Source of the DNA: Prochlorococcus sp. AG-402-M15
Lineage (GTDB): Bacteria > Cyanobacteriota > Cyanobacteriia > PCC-6307 > Cyanobiaceae
NCBI GenBank assembly: GCA_003216615.1
Contig: QCIP01000004.1
Coordinates: 62,001-126,000 of the forward strand
Length of the DNA: 64,000 nt
Direction of reading: 5' to 3'
Below, in pieces: positions 26,839 to 35,695 of the stretch (position 1 is the stretch's first letter; each line of letters begins with the position of its first letter). A model generated the notes under the pieces. That model was given only the letters and a program-made list of their open reading frames with translations, was not told where the DNA came from and made no database searches. The translations under genes and the position numbers were made by a program.

Positions 26839-28191
26839 TTACTGTCGAAAAGAATAAACTAGTGCTTCTTTAATATTAGAAATCTCTTTGATATTGATTA
26901 TATTTTTAAAATTATTATTTAGATCCTCTTCTAATTTTGGTACCACAATATTTTTGATTCCTAGTCTTGCAGCCTCTTCTATCTTTGTTCGAAGGTTATT
27001 TGTTTTTCTAACTTGACCACTTAAACCCAATTCTCCAATAAATGAGCTACTCGCCAAAGGAGGAATATTTTTCAAACTTGATAAAATTGATATTGCTACA
27101 CCTAAGTCAGAAGAAGGATCGTTTATTGCAAAACCTCCTCCTGTAGCTACATAACAATCAAATTCTGATAATTTAATATCTACATGTTTTTCAATAACAG
27201 CTAGAATTTGATGTAATCTGTTTATATTAATTCCAGTAGTAGTTCGTCTTGGGTTACTATAAAAAGTCTTACTTACAAGTGCTTGAATATCTACTGCTAA
27301 GGGTCGAGTGCCTTCATTAGTTATTGTAGTTGCTACACCGGAAATGTTTTCTTTATTTGTAAAGATTGAACTTGGGTTTTTTATCTCTCGTAAGCCTGCT
27401 TCGAGCATTTCAAAAATTCCAATTTCAAAAGTCGATCCAAATCGATTTTTTATACTTCTTAGTAATCTATGTGAAGAAATCTTATCTCCTTCAAAGTTTA
27501 TTACTACATCAACTAAATGTTCTAGAGTTTTTGGACCCGCTAAGGCACCATCTTTCGTAACATGACCAATAATTAGAAGTGCAATATTGTTGTCTTTAGC
27601 TAGATTTTGCAATTCAGACGAACATGCTCTTACTTGTGAAACTGATCCTGGCGAACTTTCCATCTCATGATTATGGATAGCTTGAATACTATCAATAATT
27701 GCGAAACTTGGATTTATACGTTTGATCTCTTCAATTATTTGGGATAAATTAGTTTCTGCTAAAATTTTTAGATCAAAACTGTCTTGTTTCAATCTTTCCC
27801 ATCTTATTTTTACTTGTTCAAGAGATTCTTCTGCAGTAACGTATAAAACTTTTTCACTGAGAGATATTTTTCCTGCTGATTGAAGAACTATTGTGCTTTT
27901 GCCTATTCCTGGTTCTCCTCCAATTAAGACTACAGAACCAGGGACTATCCCACCTCCAAGAACTCGATCAAACTCTTTAAATCCACTGGTAAATCTTGAT
28001 ATTTTTTTAGATGAAATTTCATTAAATGGTATAGCTTTTTTACTATTTTTTATATCTTGATATTTTGATCTCTTGCTTTTGATTTCTTCAACAATGGAAT
28101 TCCATGAGTTGCAATTAAGGCATTTCCCAAAGTATTGAGAAGTTTCAGTTCCACAATTTTGACAAATAAAAGTCGACAATTTGCTAGACAT
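26839..28191 (-). CDS. radA: DNA repair protein RadA
   Basis: RadA is a RecA-like helicase that promotes branch migration in recombination. The N-terminal C4 zinc finger uses Cys10, Cys13, Cys24 and Cys27. The Walker A is at residues 92-100 (GEPGIGKST), and the RadA-specific KNRFG motif is near residue 252. A C-terminal Lon-like domain with 'DLGVAISILSSLKN' completes the 450 residues. It stands alone, divergent from rpaB. Confidence 0.95.
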   Translation of the reverse strand: MSSKLSTFICQNCGTETSQYFGKCLNCNSWNSIVEEIKSKRSKYQDIKNSKKAIPFNEISSKKISRFTSGFKEFDRVLGGGIVPGSVVLIGGEPGIGKSTIVLQSAGKISLSEKVLYVTAEESLEQVKIRWERLKQDSFDLKILAETNLSQIIEEIKRINPSFAIIDSIQAIHNHEMESSPGSVSQVRACSSELQNLAKDNNIALLIIGHVTKDGALAGPKTLEHLVDVVINFEGDKISSHRLLRSIKNRFGSTFEIGIFEMLEAGLREIKNPSSIFTNKENISGVATTITNEGTRPLAVDIQALVSKTFYSNPRRTTTGININRLHQILAVIEKHVDIKLSEFDCYVATGGGFAINDPSSDLGVAISILSSLKNIPPLASSSFIGELGLSGQVRKTNNLRTKIEEAARLGIKNIVVPKLEEDLNNNFKNIINIKEISNIKEALVYSFRQ

Positions 28192-28298
28192 TAAGTTTTT
28201 GAATAAAGTAATGGAACTAGAATGTTTGGGATATTGCCCCTCTACAAGTTAGATTAGGTTAATAATAAATTCTCTTACTGATTAGCTAATAGAAACAA

Positions 28299-29045
28299 AT
28301 GGCTCTATCTAGTCAAACTAAAGAAACAATCCTTGTCGCAGATGACGAGGCAAGTATTAGAAGAATTCTGGAGACGCGTCTCTCCATGATTGGCTACAAA
28401 GTTGTAACTGCAAGTGATGGTAAAGAAGCACTAAAGTTATTTAAAGATTATGAGCCTGACTTAGTAGTACTAGACGTTATGATGCCAAAGTTAGATGGTT
28501 ATGGAGTTTGTCAAGAATTAAGGAAAGATTCTGATGTTCCAATTGTTATGTTAACTGCATTAGGAGATGTTGCAGATAGGATAACAGGATTAGAATTAGG
28601 AGCTGATGATTATGTAGTGAAACCATTTAGTCCTAAGGAATTAGAGGCTAGAATTAGGTGCGTTCTTAGAAGAATTGACAAAGAACAAATTCCTGGAATG
28701 CCTAATTCAGGATTAATTTTGGTTACTGATATAAAAATTGATACAAATCGAAGACAAGTTTTTAAAAATGATGAGAGAATTAGATTAACTGGAATGGAAT
28801 TTAGTCTCTTAGAACTTTTGGTAAGTAGGTCAGGAGAGCCATTTAGTAGAGGAGAAATTCTAAAAGAAGTTTGGGGATATACACCCGAGAGACATGTCGA
28901 TACAAGAGTAGTAGATGTTCACATATCAAGATTAAGATCAAAACTTGAGGCTGATCCGGCAAATCCTGAATTGATATTAACAGCAAGAGGCACAGGATAT
29001 CTTTTTCAAAGGATTGTCGATATTTCTCCTTTTGATAGTAAATAA
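28299..29045 (+). CDS. rpaB: OmpR-type response regulator RpaB (Ycf27)
   Basis: RpaB is an essential regulator that represses high-light genes through HLR1 boxes and governs photosystem gene expression. The receiver domain has Asp59 as the phospho-acceptor and 'DDYVVKPFSPKELEARI' around the switch lysine. The winged-helix domain (about 150-240) shows 'RLTGMEFSLLELL' and 'RVVDVHISRLRSKLE', matching the plastid Ycf27 type. It ends directly against plsX with no gap, so the regulator and the lipid genes may be cotranscribed. Confidence 0.93.
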   Translation: MALSSQTKETILVADDEASIRRILETRLSMIGYKVVTASDGKEALKLFKDYEPDLVVLDVMMPKLDGYGVCQELRKDSDVPIVMLTALGDVADRITGLELGADDYVVKPFSPKELEARIRCVLRRIDKEQIPGMPNSGLILVTDIKIDTNRRQVFKNDERIRLTGMEFSLLELLVSRSGEPFSRGEILKEVWGYTPERHVDTRVVDVHISRLRSKLEADPANPELILTARGTGYLFQRIVDISPFDSK

Positions 29046-30464
29046 ATGGGGAAAGAAATTGCACATAAAATAAACAAGTCCAGAGCTATCAGAAGATTAG
29101 TTATTTGGTACAAAAGAAACTCTGCTGTAACTTCAATAGTAGATGGTGCTGCGAGTTCTGCAGTAACAGCTAGTAATATGGCAGGTAACGTAGTATCTGG
29201 TGCAGGTTCTGTCGTTAGCACAGCTAGTAATGTTGCTAGTAATATGGCAGGTAATGTTGCAGGGAATGTGGTTTCAAGCGCTGGATCTGTCGTGAACACT
29301 GCTAGCAGTGTAGTTTCAAATGCTAGTTCATTGGCTAAAAACACTTTACAGCCATTAGTTTTTGACCCTTTAAAAAGATTACAAAATAACGATAATACTT
29401 TAGATAAGGTGGAGGAGTCGCAATCTAATAGAATTTGGATTGCAGTTGATGGCATGGGCGGAGATTATGCTCCTGGGCCAATTCTTGAGGGTTGTCTTGA
29501 AGCAATAAACAGATTTCCAATAAATATTAAGTTTGTTGGCAATATTGAAAAAGTTAAAAATTCAGCAGAAACAACTGGTTTATTTGAAATACTTGAAAAA
29601 GAAATAGCAAATAACCGTCTTGAATTAATTGATAGTGGAGACCCTATTGGAATGAATGAAGAGGCTACTGCAGTCAGAAAAAAGAAAAAAGCAAGTATTA
29701 ATGTTGCAATGGATTTAGTCAGGAATAATAAAGCGCAAGCTGTTTACTCAGCTGGTAATTCAGGCGCAATGATGGCTTCTGCCATATTTAGAATTGGTAG
29801 ATTGAAAGGGATTGATAGACCCGCTATAGGAGCATTATTTCCGACAAAGGACCAATCTCGCCCTGTATTAGTTTTAGATGTTGGCGCAAATACAGATTGT
29901 AAACCCTCTTATCTTCATCAGTTTGCTCTTCTAGGTAATATTTATGCAAAAGATGTCTTGCAAGTAAAAAAACCAAGAATTGGCCTTTTAAATATCGGAG
30001 AAGAAGAATGCAAAGGTAATGATTTATCCCTCAAAACATATGAACTACTTTCTACTGAAAAAAGCTTTTATTTTAGAGGGAATTGCGAGGGTAGAGACGT
30101 ATTGTCAGGTGATTTTGATGTGGTCGTCTGTGATGGGTTTACCGGAAATATATTATTAAAATTTCTTGAGTCTGTGGGTGGTGTTTTATTAGATATTTTG
30201 AGATCTGAGCTGCCAAGAGGGAGGAGGGGAAAAGTTGGTTCAGCTTTTTTAAAAAGTAATTTACTCAGAATAAAAAAAAGGTTAGATCATGCTGAACATG
30301 GTGGTGCTTTATTACTTGGGGTAAACGGTATTTGTGTGATCGGTCATGGTAGTAGTAAGTCTTTATCAGTTGTTAGTGCTCTTCGCTTGGCTCACTCCGC
30401 TGTGAATCATAACGTGATGGAAAATTTAAATCAACTTCAAAAGCTTCAAGTTTTAAATTCTTAA
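29046..30464 (+). CDS. plsX: Phosphate acyltransferase PlsX with a long repeat-rich N-terminal extension
   Basis: PlsX converts acyl-ACP to acyl-phosphate for phosphatidate synthesis. The catalytic part begins near residue 129 ('IAVDGMGGDYAPG') and is about 344 residues, the usual full length. Before it lie ~128 extra residues: a basic Arg/Lys/Trp segment (8-25), then Ala/Ser/Val/Gly/Asn-rich repeats (about 35-99) in which an eight-residue word 'ASNMAGNV' recurs 22 residues apart. The repeats look like an amphipathic or small-residue helix and may tether the enzyme to membrane. It heads the run plsX-fabH-fabD-plsC. Confidence 0.92.
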   Translation: MGKEIAHKINKSRAIRRLVIWYKRNSAVTSIVDGAASSAVTASNMAGNVVSGAGSVVSTASNVASNMAGNVAGNVVSSAGSVVNTASSVVSNASSLAKNTLQPLVFDPLKRLQNNDNTLDKVEESQSNRIWIAVDGMGGDYAPGPILEGCLEAINRFPINIKFVGNIEKVKNSAETTGLFEILEKEIANNRLELIDSGDPIGMNEEATAVRKKKKASINVAMDLVRNNKAQAVYSAGNSGAMMASAIFRIGRLKGIDRPAIGALFPTKDQSRPVLVLDVGANTDCKPSYLHQFALLGNIYAKDVLQVKKPRIGLLNIGEEECKGNDLSLKTYELLSTEKSFYFRGNCEGRDVLSGDFDVVVCDGFTGNILLKFLESVGGVLLDILRSELPRGRRGKVGSAFLKSNLLRIKKRLDHAEHGGALLLGVNGICVIGHGSSKSLSVVSALRLAHSAVNHNVMENLNQLQKLQVLNS

Positions 30465-30473
30465 AACATATTT

Positions 30474-30493
30474 AGTCAAATTTATGTTTGACT
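30474..30493 (+). other. Small hairpin between plsX and fabH
   Basis: A 7-bp perfect inverted repeat (AGTCAAA at 30474-30480, TTTGACT at 30487-30493) with a 6-base loop lies in the 53-base spacer. No T-run follows, so it is not a clear terminator; it could tune fabH expression or be chance. Confidence 0.25.
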
Positions 30494-30517
30494 TATATAA
30501 GTAATTAAAAAATTCTT

Positions 30518-31525
30518 TTGGAAGGAATAAAGTTTAATCAAGTTGGAATCGCGTTTAAAGGGAGTGGAAGTTATGTACCCGATCAAATACTAACCAATCA
30601 GAAAATTAGTCAAAAGGTAGATACTAGTGATGAATGGATAAAATCTAGAACTGGCATTTCTGAGAGAAGAATTGCTGGCTTTGGAGATAACGTCTCTGAG
30701 ATGGGTTATAAAGCTGCACTAACTGCGATTAAAATGGCTAATTGGGATATCAAAACTATTGATTTGATTGTTTTAGCTACTTCTACTCCGAATGATTTAT
30801 TTGGTTCAGCGCCATCTATTCAAGCTAAATTGGGAGCTAATAATGCTGTGGCTTTCGATTTAACTGCTGCATGTAGTGGTTTTTTATTTGCCTTAATAAC
30901 AGCCTCACAATTTTTAAAAGGGGGTAGTTTTAAAAGGGCAATTGTTATAGGAGCTGATCAATTATCAAGCTTTGTTGATTGGAATGATAGAAGAAGTTGT
31001 ATTCTCTTTGGAGATGGTGCGGGTGCATTAGCAATTGAAGCGACAAGTGAATTTGATAATTTAATTGGTTTTGATATGAGAACTGATGGGCAAAGAGGTT
31101 CTTTTCTTAATCTTCCATCAAAAAATAATGAGGATTCAATAATTGAAAACATTGATTTTTTAAGTGGAGGTTTTGCTTCAATTAAGATGAATGGTCAGGA
31201 AGTGTATAAATTTGCAGTTAGAGAAGTTCCGATAATTCTTGAAAAGTTGTTTATAAGAAATAACTATAGTTCTGCTGAAATTGATTGGCTTGTATTGCAT
31301 CAAGCTAATCAAAGAATATTAGATTCTGTAGGAGACAGGTTAAAAATTCCTAGAGAAAAAATCCTAAGCAATTTAGATAAATATGGCAATACTTCAGCAG
31401 CAACAATCCCTCTCATGATGGATGAGGCTATTAGGAATAATAGAATTAAACAAAATGATATTATTGCCACAAGTGGTTTTGGTGCTGGGCTAAGTTGGGG
31501 TGCAGCCCTCATTAAATGGGGTTAA
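30518..31525 (+). CDS. fabH: 3-oxoacyl-ACP synthase III
   Basis: FabH starts fatty-acid chains by condensing acetyl-CoA with malonyl-ACP. The nucleophile is Cys119 in 'TAACSGF', with the catalytic His in 'LHQANQRI' near residue 262 and Asn in 'YGNTSAA' near 292. The length of 335 is normal. The start is TTG at 30518; the following residues match what I remember of Prochlorococcus FabH N-termini. It follows plsX by 53 bases and overlaps or abuts fabD depending on the fabD start. Confidence 0.94.
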   Translation: MEGIKFNQVGIAFKGSGSYVPDQILTNQKISQKVDTSDEWIKSRTGISERRIAGFGDNVSEMGYKAALTAIKMANWDIKTIDLIVLATSTPNDLFGSAPSIQAKLGANNAVAFDLTAACSGFLFALITASQFLKGGSFKRAIVIGADQLSSFVDWNDRRSCILFGDGAGALAIEATSEFDNLIGFDMRTDGQRGSFLNLPSKNNEDSIIENIDFLSGGFASIKMNGQEVYKFAVREVPIILEKLFIRNNYSSAEIDWLVLHQANQRILDSVGDRLKIPREKILSNLDKYGNTSAATIPLMMDEAIRNNRIKQNDIIATSGFGAGLSWGAALIKWG

Positions 31526-31542
31526 CAACAAATAGGAACATT

Positions 31543-32439
31543 ATGACAGTTGCATGGGTATTCCCTGGACAGGGTTCGCAAAAAATTGGGATGGCAAAAC
31601 AAATTGAAAATTTGCCTACAACAAAATATAGGTTTAGTTATGCTTCTGAGATATTTGAGAGGAATTTATTTGAAATTTGTGAGTTAAATTCTGAACTAAC
31701 AAATCCTCTTAGTGATTTGAATAACACAAGAAATACGCAAATTTGTCTTTTTTTAGTTGAATCGATTTTATTAGATTCCTTAAAGGCTAATGGTTTTAAA
31801 CCAACTTATGTTGCTGGGCACAGTCTAGGAGAAATTACGGCACTATATTGTGCGGATGTTTTTTCATTCGAAGATTGTGTATCACTAATAAAAGTGAGAT
31901 CTCAATTAATGGTAGATTCTGGGAAAGGATCTATGGCAGCAGTAATTGGTTTTGATAGAGATCAACTTGATTTAAAAGTAAAAAAAATTGAAGATATTGT
32001 AATTGCTAATGATAATAGCTCCTCCCAAGTTGTCTTATCAGGATCTAATGAAGCGTTAGATAATTTATCTAAAGAAATTTCTTGTAAAAGATTCTTGAAA
32101 TTAAATGTTTCAGGTGCATTTCATTCACCATTCATGGATAAGGCTGCATCAAAATTTTCTGAGTATTTAAAGCAGATTAAATTTAAAAATCCTTCTATCC
32201 CAGTAATAAGTAATTATGATCCTTCACTGTGTAGCGATCCAAATGAGCTAAAAATTAGACTAGAAAATCAAATGTGTAATGGGGTTAGGTGGCGAGAAAC
32301 TATGGATTTAATGGCAAAAGATAATGATCTTCATATTGTTGAAATTGGCCCCTCAAGCGTACTTAGTGGTTTAGCAAAAAGACATCTTAAGAATGTAAAA
32401 ATTTCTCAAGTTTCATCTCCTGATCAAATAACTTATTAA
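31543..32439 (+). CDS. fabD: Malonyl-CoA:ACP transacylase
   Basis: FabD loads malonate onto acyl carrier protein. The N-terminal 'FPGQGSQ' motif is close to the start, the active-site serine lies in 'GHSLGE' near residue 94, and the catalytic His appears in 'SGAFHSPFM' near residue 203. I chose the ATG at 31543, preceded by AGGA, giving 298 residues; an ATG at 31516 overlapping fabH would add nine non-conserved residues. It sits between fabH and plsC in the lipid run. Confidence 0.93.
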   Translation: MTVAWVFPGQGSQKIGMAKQIENLPTTKYRFSYASEIFERNLFEICELNSELTNPLSDLNNTRNTQICLFLVESILLDSLKANGFKPTYVAGHSLGEITALYCADVFSFEDCVSLIKVRSQLMVDSGKGSMAAVIGFDRDQLDLKVKKIEDIVIANDNSSSQVVLSGSNEALDNLSKEISCKRFLKLNVSGAFHSPFMDKAASKFSEYLKQIKFKNPSIPVISNYDPSLCSDPNELKIRLENQMCNGVRWRETMDLMAKDNDLHIVEIGPSSVLSGLAKRHLKNVKISQVSSPDQITY

Positions 32440-32444
32440 GTCTT

Positions 32445-33065
32445 ATGAAAAATGCTATTTTTCAAAAATTAATTTATCAATTAGTTAGCAAACTGTTTGT
32501 ATTTCCTATTTATAAACTCGTATTTCAAGGTCATTTAATAGGTAGAGAAAATATTCCGCAAAAAGATTCTTTTATAATGGTTTCTAATCATGGCTCTTTA
32601 CTTGATCCTCCTTTATTAGGACATGCTATTGGACGGAATATATCGTTTATGGCAAAGGCAGAGCTTTTTAAAATACCTTTTCTTGGCTTTGTTATAAAGT
32701 CTTGTGGTGCATATCCTGTAAAAAGGGGAATTGCTGATAAAAATACTATTAAAACAGCATGTAAAAAATTATCAGATAATAATTCTATTGGAATTTTTAT
32801 TGATGGCACTAGACAAAAAAATGGGAGGGTTAATAAGCCAAAACAAGGAGCTGCATTATTAGCCTTTAAAAATCAAAAATTATTATTGCCTGTTGCAATA
32901 ATTAATTCACATAAACTAATAAAATTTAAATTCTGCATTCCTTTATTTTCAAAAATAGTTATTAAAGTAGGAAAGCCAATTCAACCTCCACAAAGCTCTT
33001 TAAGAGGTGAACTGAATTCTGTAACTATGCACCTTCAAGAGAATATTAATAATTTGATTGGATGA
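32445..33065 (+). CDS. plsC: 1-acyl-sn-glycerol-3-phosphate acyltransferase
   Basis: This membrane-associated acyltransferase of 206 residues has the catalytic His49-x4-Asp54 motif ('HGSLLD') and the substrate-binding 'FIDGTRQ' block near residue 118. It makes phosphatidate, the step after PlsX/PlsY. The N-terminal part includes a hydrophobic segment likely to sit in the membrane. The start is 6 bases after fabD, so it closes the plsX-fabH-fabD-plsC cluster. It converges on tsaB. Confidence 0.92.
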   Translation: MKNAIFQKLIYQLVSKLFVFPIYKLVFQGHLIGRENIPQKDSFIMVSNHGSLLDPPLLGHAIGRNISFMAKAELFKIPFLGFVIKSCGAYPVKRGIADKNTIKTACKKLSDNNSIGIFIDGTRQKNGRVNKPKQGAALLAFKNQKLLLPVAIINSHKLIKFKFCIPLFSKIVIKVGKPIQPPQSSLRGELNSVTMHLQENINNLIG

Positions 33066-33069
33066 ATAC

Positions 33070-33723
33070 TTAGTTAATTGGAGACATAGGGTAAAGGGGT
33101 AAAACTTTTTGCCATGACCTTATAGTCGTTTTTAATAAATTTTTATTTGATAAATTAAGTAATTCTCTTAAATCTTCTTCATCTACATAATTAGCCTTAA
33201 AAAAAAGTTCTTTACTCTTTAATTCTTTCATAACTTTTGGTAAAACTATTTCTCGAATCCTTAGATCTGAATTGTTTGCTTCGTTGTTACAGATCTCATA
33301 TTTACCTGCAATAAATCCTTTATGTTTTAATTTTTTGTAAATCCAGAATGATTCTTTGTTTGTAGAAATATTATTTCTTGATGCAATTCTTTTTGCCATT
33401 ATTTCAAATGAACTAAAACTGTCTAAAGGACAAATTATTTGTTGTGAAATAGTTCTTGCTAAAACTACAATAAGTCTTGAGGCATTAAAATTTCCTGGTC
33501 CTATACTGACAGATATCTTATTTACTTTTTGTAAATTTTTTTTGGAAATAAATTTGTTAAAATCGACAATTAAATTGTTACATAAGTCTTTATCAAATTT
33601 TTTTATAAATAATTCATCAGTTTCAGGATTATTGTTTTTTCTATATCCAAAACTAAAAGAATTGTCTGTACTATGTATAACTAATGTAGGGAATTTTGGT
33701 CTTGGTTTGAGATTATGTTTCAT
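33070..33723 (-). CDS. tsaB: tRNA t6A-modification protein TsaB
   Basis: TsaB is a catalytically inactive paralogue of TsaD that scaffolds synthesis of threonylcarbamoyl-adenosine at tRNA position 37. The 217-residue sequence shows the family block 'KISVSIGPGNFNASRLIV', related to the 'GPGSFTGLRIG' signature of YeaZ, and the usual N-terminal 'LVIHSTDNSFSFGY' strand. The sequence is more divergent than in most bacteria. Its start is 9 bases after the end of ycf34 on the same strand. Confidence 0.85.
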   Translation of the reverse strand: MKHNLKPRPKFPTLVIHSTDNSFSFGYRKNNNPETDELFIKKFDKDLCNNLIVDFNKFISKKNLQKVNKISVSIGPGNFNASRLIVVLARTISQQIICPLDSFSSFEIMAKRIASRNNISTNKESFWIYKKLKHKGFIAGKYEICNNEANNSDLRIREIVLPKVMKELKSKELFFKANYVDEEDLRELLNLSNKNLLKTTIRSWQKVLPLYPMSPIN

Positions 33724-33732
33724 CTATTACAT

Positions 33733-33984
33733 TTAAACGGGCAATTCCAAACCTGGATTCAACTTAGACCATTTACCAAATTCACTCTTGAAACTTTCAC
33801 AAGATTGAACATCCCAATCAGTTTTGTAAGCACCATCATTATCTTTAACTATACTTACATGAATGAATGGTTTTTTTGCTTTAAAATCAGGTAAATCACA
33901 AATATTATCAACACCGTGATTATTTTCAACTTCATGATAAGTGATACATCTATCAACCCATTTACAGTTGATGCAAATGCACAT
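33733..33984 (-). CDS. ycf34: Ycf34 iron-sulfur protein
   Basis: Ycf34 is a small cyanobacterial/plastid protein reported to bind an iron-sulfur cluster and affect photosynthetic electron transport. Cysteines cluster at the N-terminus (Cys2, Cys4, Cys7, Cys13 in 'MCICINCKWVDRC'), with another near residue 62. I chose the ATG at 33982-33984 because the family begins at this motif; an ATG 42 bases upstream would overlap the divergent cca gene. The length is then 83 residues. It lies just upstream of tsaB. Confidence 0.88.
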   Translation of the reverse strand: MCICINCKWVDRCITYHEVENNHGVDNICDLPDFKAKKPFIHVSIVKDNDGAYKTDWDVQSCESFKSEFGKWSKLNPGLELPV

Positions 33985-33996
33985 AATTAAAAAAAA

Positions 33997-35217
33997 ATGA
34001 AACGTAAGGATATTCTCACTGATCATACACTAATTGTTGATAAATTAGAAAAAAGCATAAAATTTTATAATTGGAATTCTATCTTATCTTTTTTACCTAA
34101 AGGATCATATTTAGTTGGTGGTTATATTAGGGATATTATTTTGGAAAGAGTAATTGAAGATGTGGATGTTGATATTGTGGTACCTTGTGATGCTATCGAA
34201 ATTGGAAAAAAAATTTCAGATGATATTGGGTCTAAATTTATAATCTTAGATAAGAAAAGAGAAGTCGTAAGAATTATTATTAGTCATATTTCAATTGATA
34301 TTGCTAATCAGATTTCCTCTACAATTAAAGGAGATTTGAGTAAAAGAGACTTTTCTATTAATTCAGTTGCTTTTTTATTTGATAAAAGGTGTTTGTTCGA
34401 TCCATTAAATGGCATAAAAGATCTAGAATTGTCTTTGTTGAGTACATATTCAGAAACAAATTTGCTGAATGATCCCCTACGCATATTAAGGTGTTTTCGA
34501 TTTGTTTCAGAATTGAATTTTAAAATTGATCTCAAGCTACTTACTTTTATAAAAAAAAATAAAGATACATTATATCTTGTTGCCAAAGAGAGGATTAACT
34601 ATGAAATAAGGAAAATAGTAAATGGGAAAAATGCTCTTGAAGCTGTATTTTTGTTAAAAAAATTTAATATATTTGGATCTGATAATTTATATAAAGATTC
34701 TTTTTTTTTGGATTTAAAGAATATTAATTATGCAGAACTTAATCAGAATGAAAAGGAGACATTTTTACCATTTTTTTATATTACCCAAATTTTAGATGAA
34801 GTATCTCTGAAAAAATTTAAATTTAGTAAAGCTGAAATTAGAAAAACTAAGTTATTGAGAAAATGGCACTATTTGTTAAAGAATAAAAAGATTGATCAGT
34901 TAAATGAATTAGATAGATTTGAATTACATAAAGAATTAGAGATGTTTCTTCCATCTTTTATTTTTTATTTGCCTGAAAATTTACGCTTTGATTGGCTAAA
35001 TAGATGGCGTGACAAGGATGATAAATTATTTCATCCCTCAAATTTACTTAATGGTGAAGTAATCAAAAAAAATTTGAAAATAATGGACGGACCTATTTTA
35101 GGAGAGCTTTTACAGTATCTTTCAAAGGAGCTTGCATACAAAAGATTGAATAATTTTGATGAAGCTATTTATGAAGCAAAGCAATGGATTGAACAAAATG
35201 CGCCAAAATGTGATTAA
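33997..35217 (+). CDS. cca: tRNA nucleotidyltransferase (CCA-adding type)
   Basis: This class II polymerase family enzyme repairs or adds the 3' CCA of tRNAs; the tRNA-Asn gene here encodes no CCA. The 'LVGGYIRDIIL' nucleotidyltransferase motif is near residue 40, the metal-binding acidic pair appears in 'DVDVDIV', and the 'RDFSINS' and 'NDPLRILRCFRF' motifs follow. The 406 residues include a C-terminal helical part of family length. It may be an A-adding or a CCA-adding enzyme; I cannot separate these by eye. It diverges from ycf34 by 12 bases. Confidence 0.9.
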   Translation: MKRKDILTDHTLIVDKLEKSIKFYNWNSILSFLPKGSYLVGGYIRDIILERVIEDVDVDIVVPCDAIEIGKKISDDIGSKFIILDKKREVVRIIISHISIDIANQISSTIKGDLSKRDFSINSVAFLFDKRCLFDPLNGIKDLELSLLSTYSETNLLNDPLRILRCFRFVSELNFKIDLKLLTFIKKNKDTLYLVAKERINYEIRKIVNGKNALEAVFLLKKFNIFGSDNLYKDSFFLDLKNINYAELNQNEKETFLPFFYITQILDEVSLKKFKFSKAEIRKTKLLRKWHYLLKNKKIDQLNELDRFELHKELEMFLPSFIFYLPENLRFDWLNRWRDKDDKLFHPSNLLNGEVIKKNLKIMDGPILGELLQYLSKELAYKRLNNFDEAIYEAKQWIEQNAPKCD

Positions 35218-35275
35218 ATACACATAGCTTAGTTTTGTTTAGAAGTTCAGACTTCAAAATTATTTTTAAAAATTT

Positions 35276-35695
35276 ATGAGCATTCGCATTTACATTGGCA
35301 ACTTAAAACAAGGATTTAATCCTAAAGAATTTGATACGCTTTTAAAATCAGTTTCTGAATCGATTCGATTTAAAGCGGTTTTAGATAAGGAAACTAAGGA
35401 ATGTAGGGGATTTGGCTTCGCGACAACAAATAATGAAGAGAATGCTAATTTACTAATTCAGAAATTAAATGGTTTTGAATTTAATGGTTCCAAATTAAGA
35501 GTAGAGCTTTCAGATAAGAAAGATTCTGCTTCAAAAAAAAGAAATAATGGAAACTTAAATAAGAATAAAAAGAGGAAAGATTTTAAGAAAATTGTCCATA
35601 GTGACGCTCCTAATCTTGAAGCACCTGACCCAAGATGGGCGGGGGAATTATCTAAATTAAAAGATTTGTTGGCCAATCAGAAGACACCTGTTTGA
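35276..35695 (+). CDS. RRM-domain RNA-binding protein
   Basis: One RRM fills residues 1-82, with RNP2 as 'IYIGNL' and RNP1 as 'RGFGFATT'. A basic Lys/Asn/Arg-rich linker (83-110) and a short acidic tail follow. Cyanobacterial Rbp proteins of this type bind RNA and several are cold- or membrane-associated mRNA factors. The gene lies just before crtB on the opposite strand, with stops adjacent. Confidence 0.9.
   Translation: MSIRIYIGNLKQGFNPKEFDTLLKSVSESIRFKAVLDKETKECRGFGFATTNNEENANLLIQKLNGFEFNGSKLRVELSDKKDSASKKRNNGNLNKNKKRKDFKKIVHSDAPNLEAPDPRWAGELSKLKDLLANQKTPV

Noticed and set aside
29006-29455. 149-codon open frame on the minus strand over the plsX repeat extension
   Set aside because: It is the antisense shadow of the repeat-rich region (Ala/Thr/Leu-rich translation mirrors the repeats) and overlaps the rpaB end; no independent signal.
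30474-30493. Hairpin between plsX and fabH as a terminator
   Set aside because: No T-run follows the stem and the genes run in the same direction with related functions; kept only as a low-confidence structure.
33985-34026. N-terminal extension of ycf34 starting at 34026
   Set aside because: The extra 14 residues overlap the divergent cca start and precede the family's conserved MCIC beginning.
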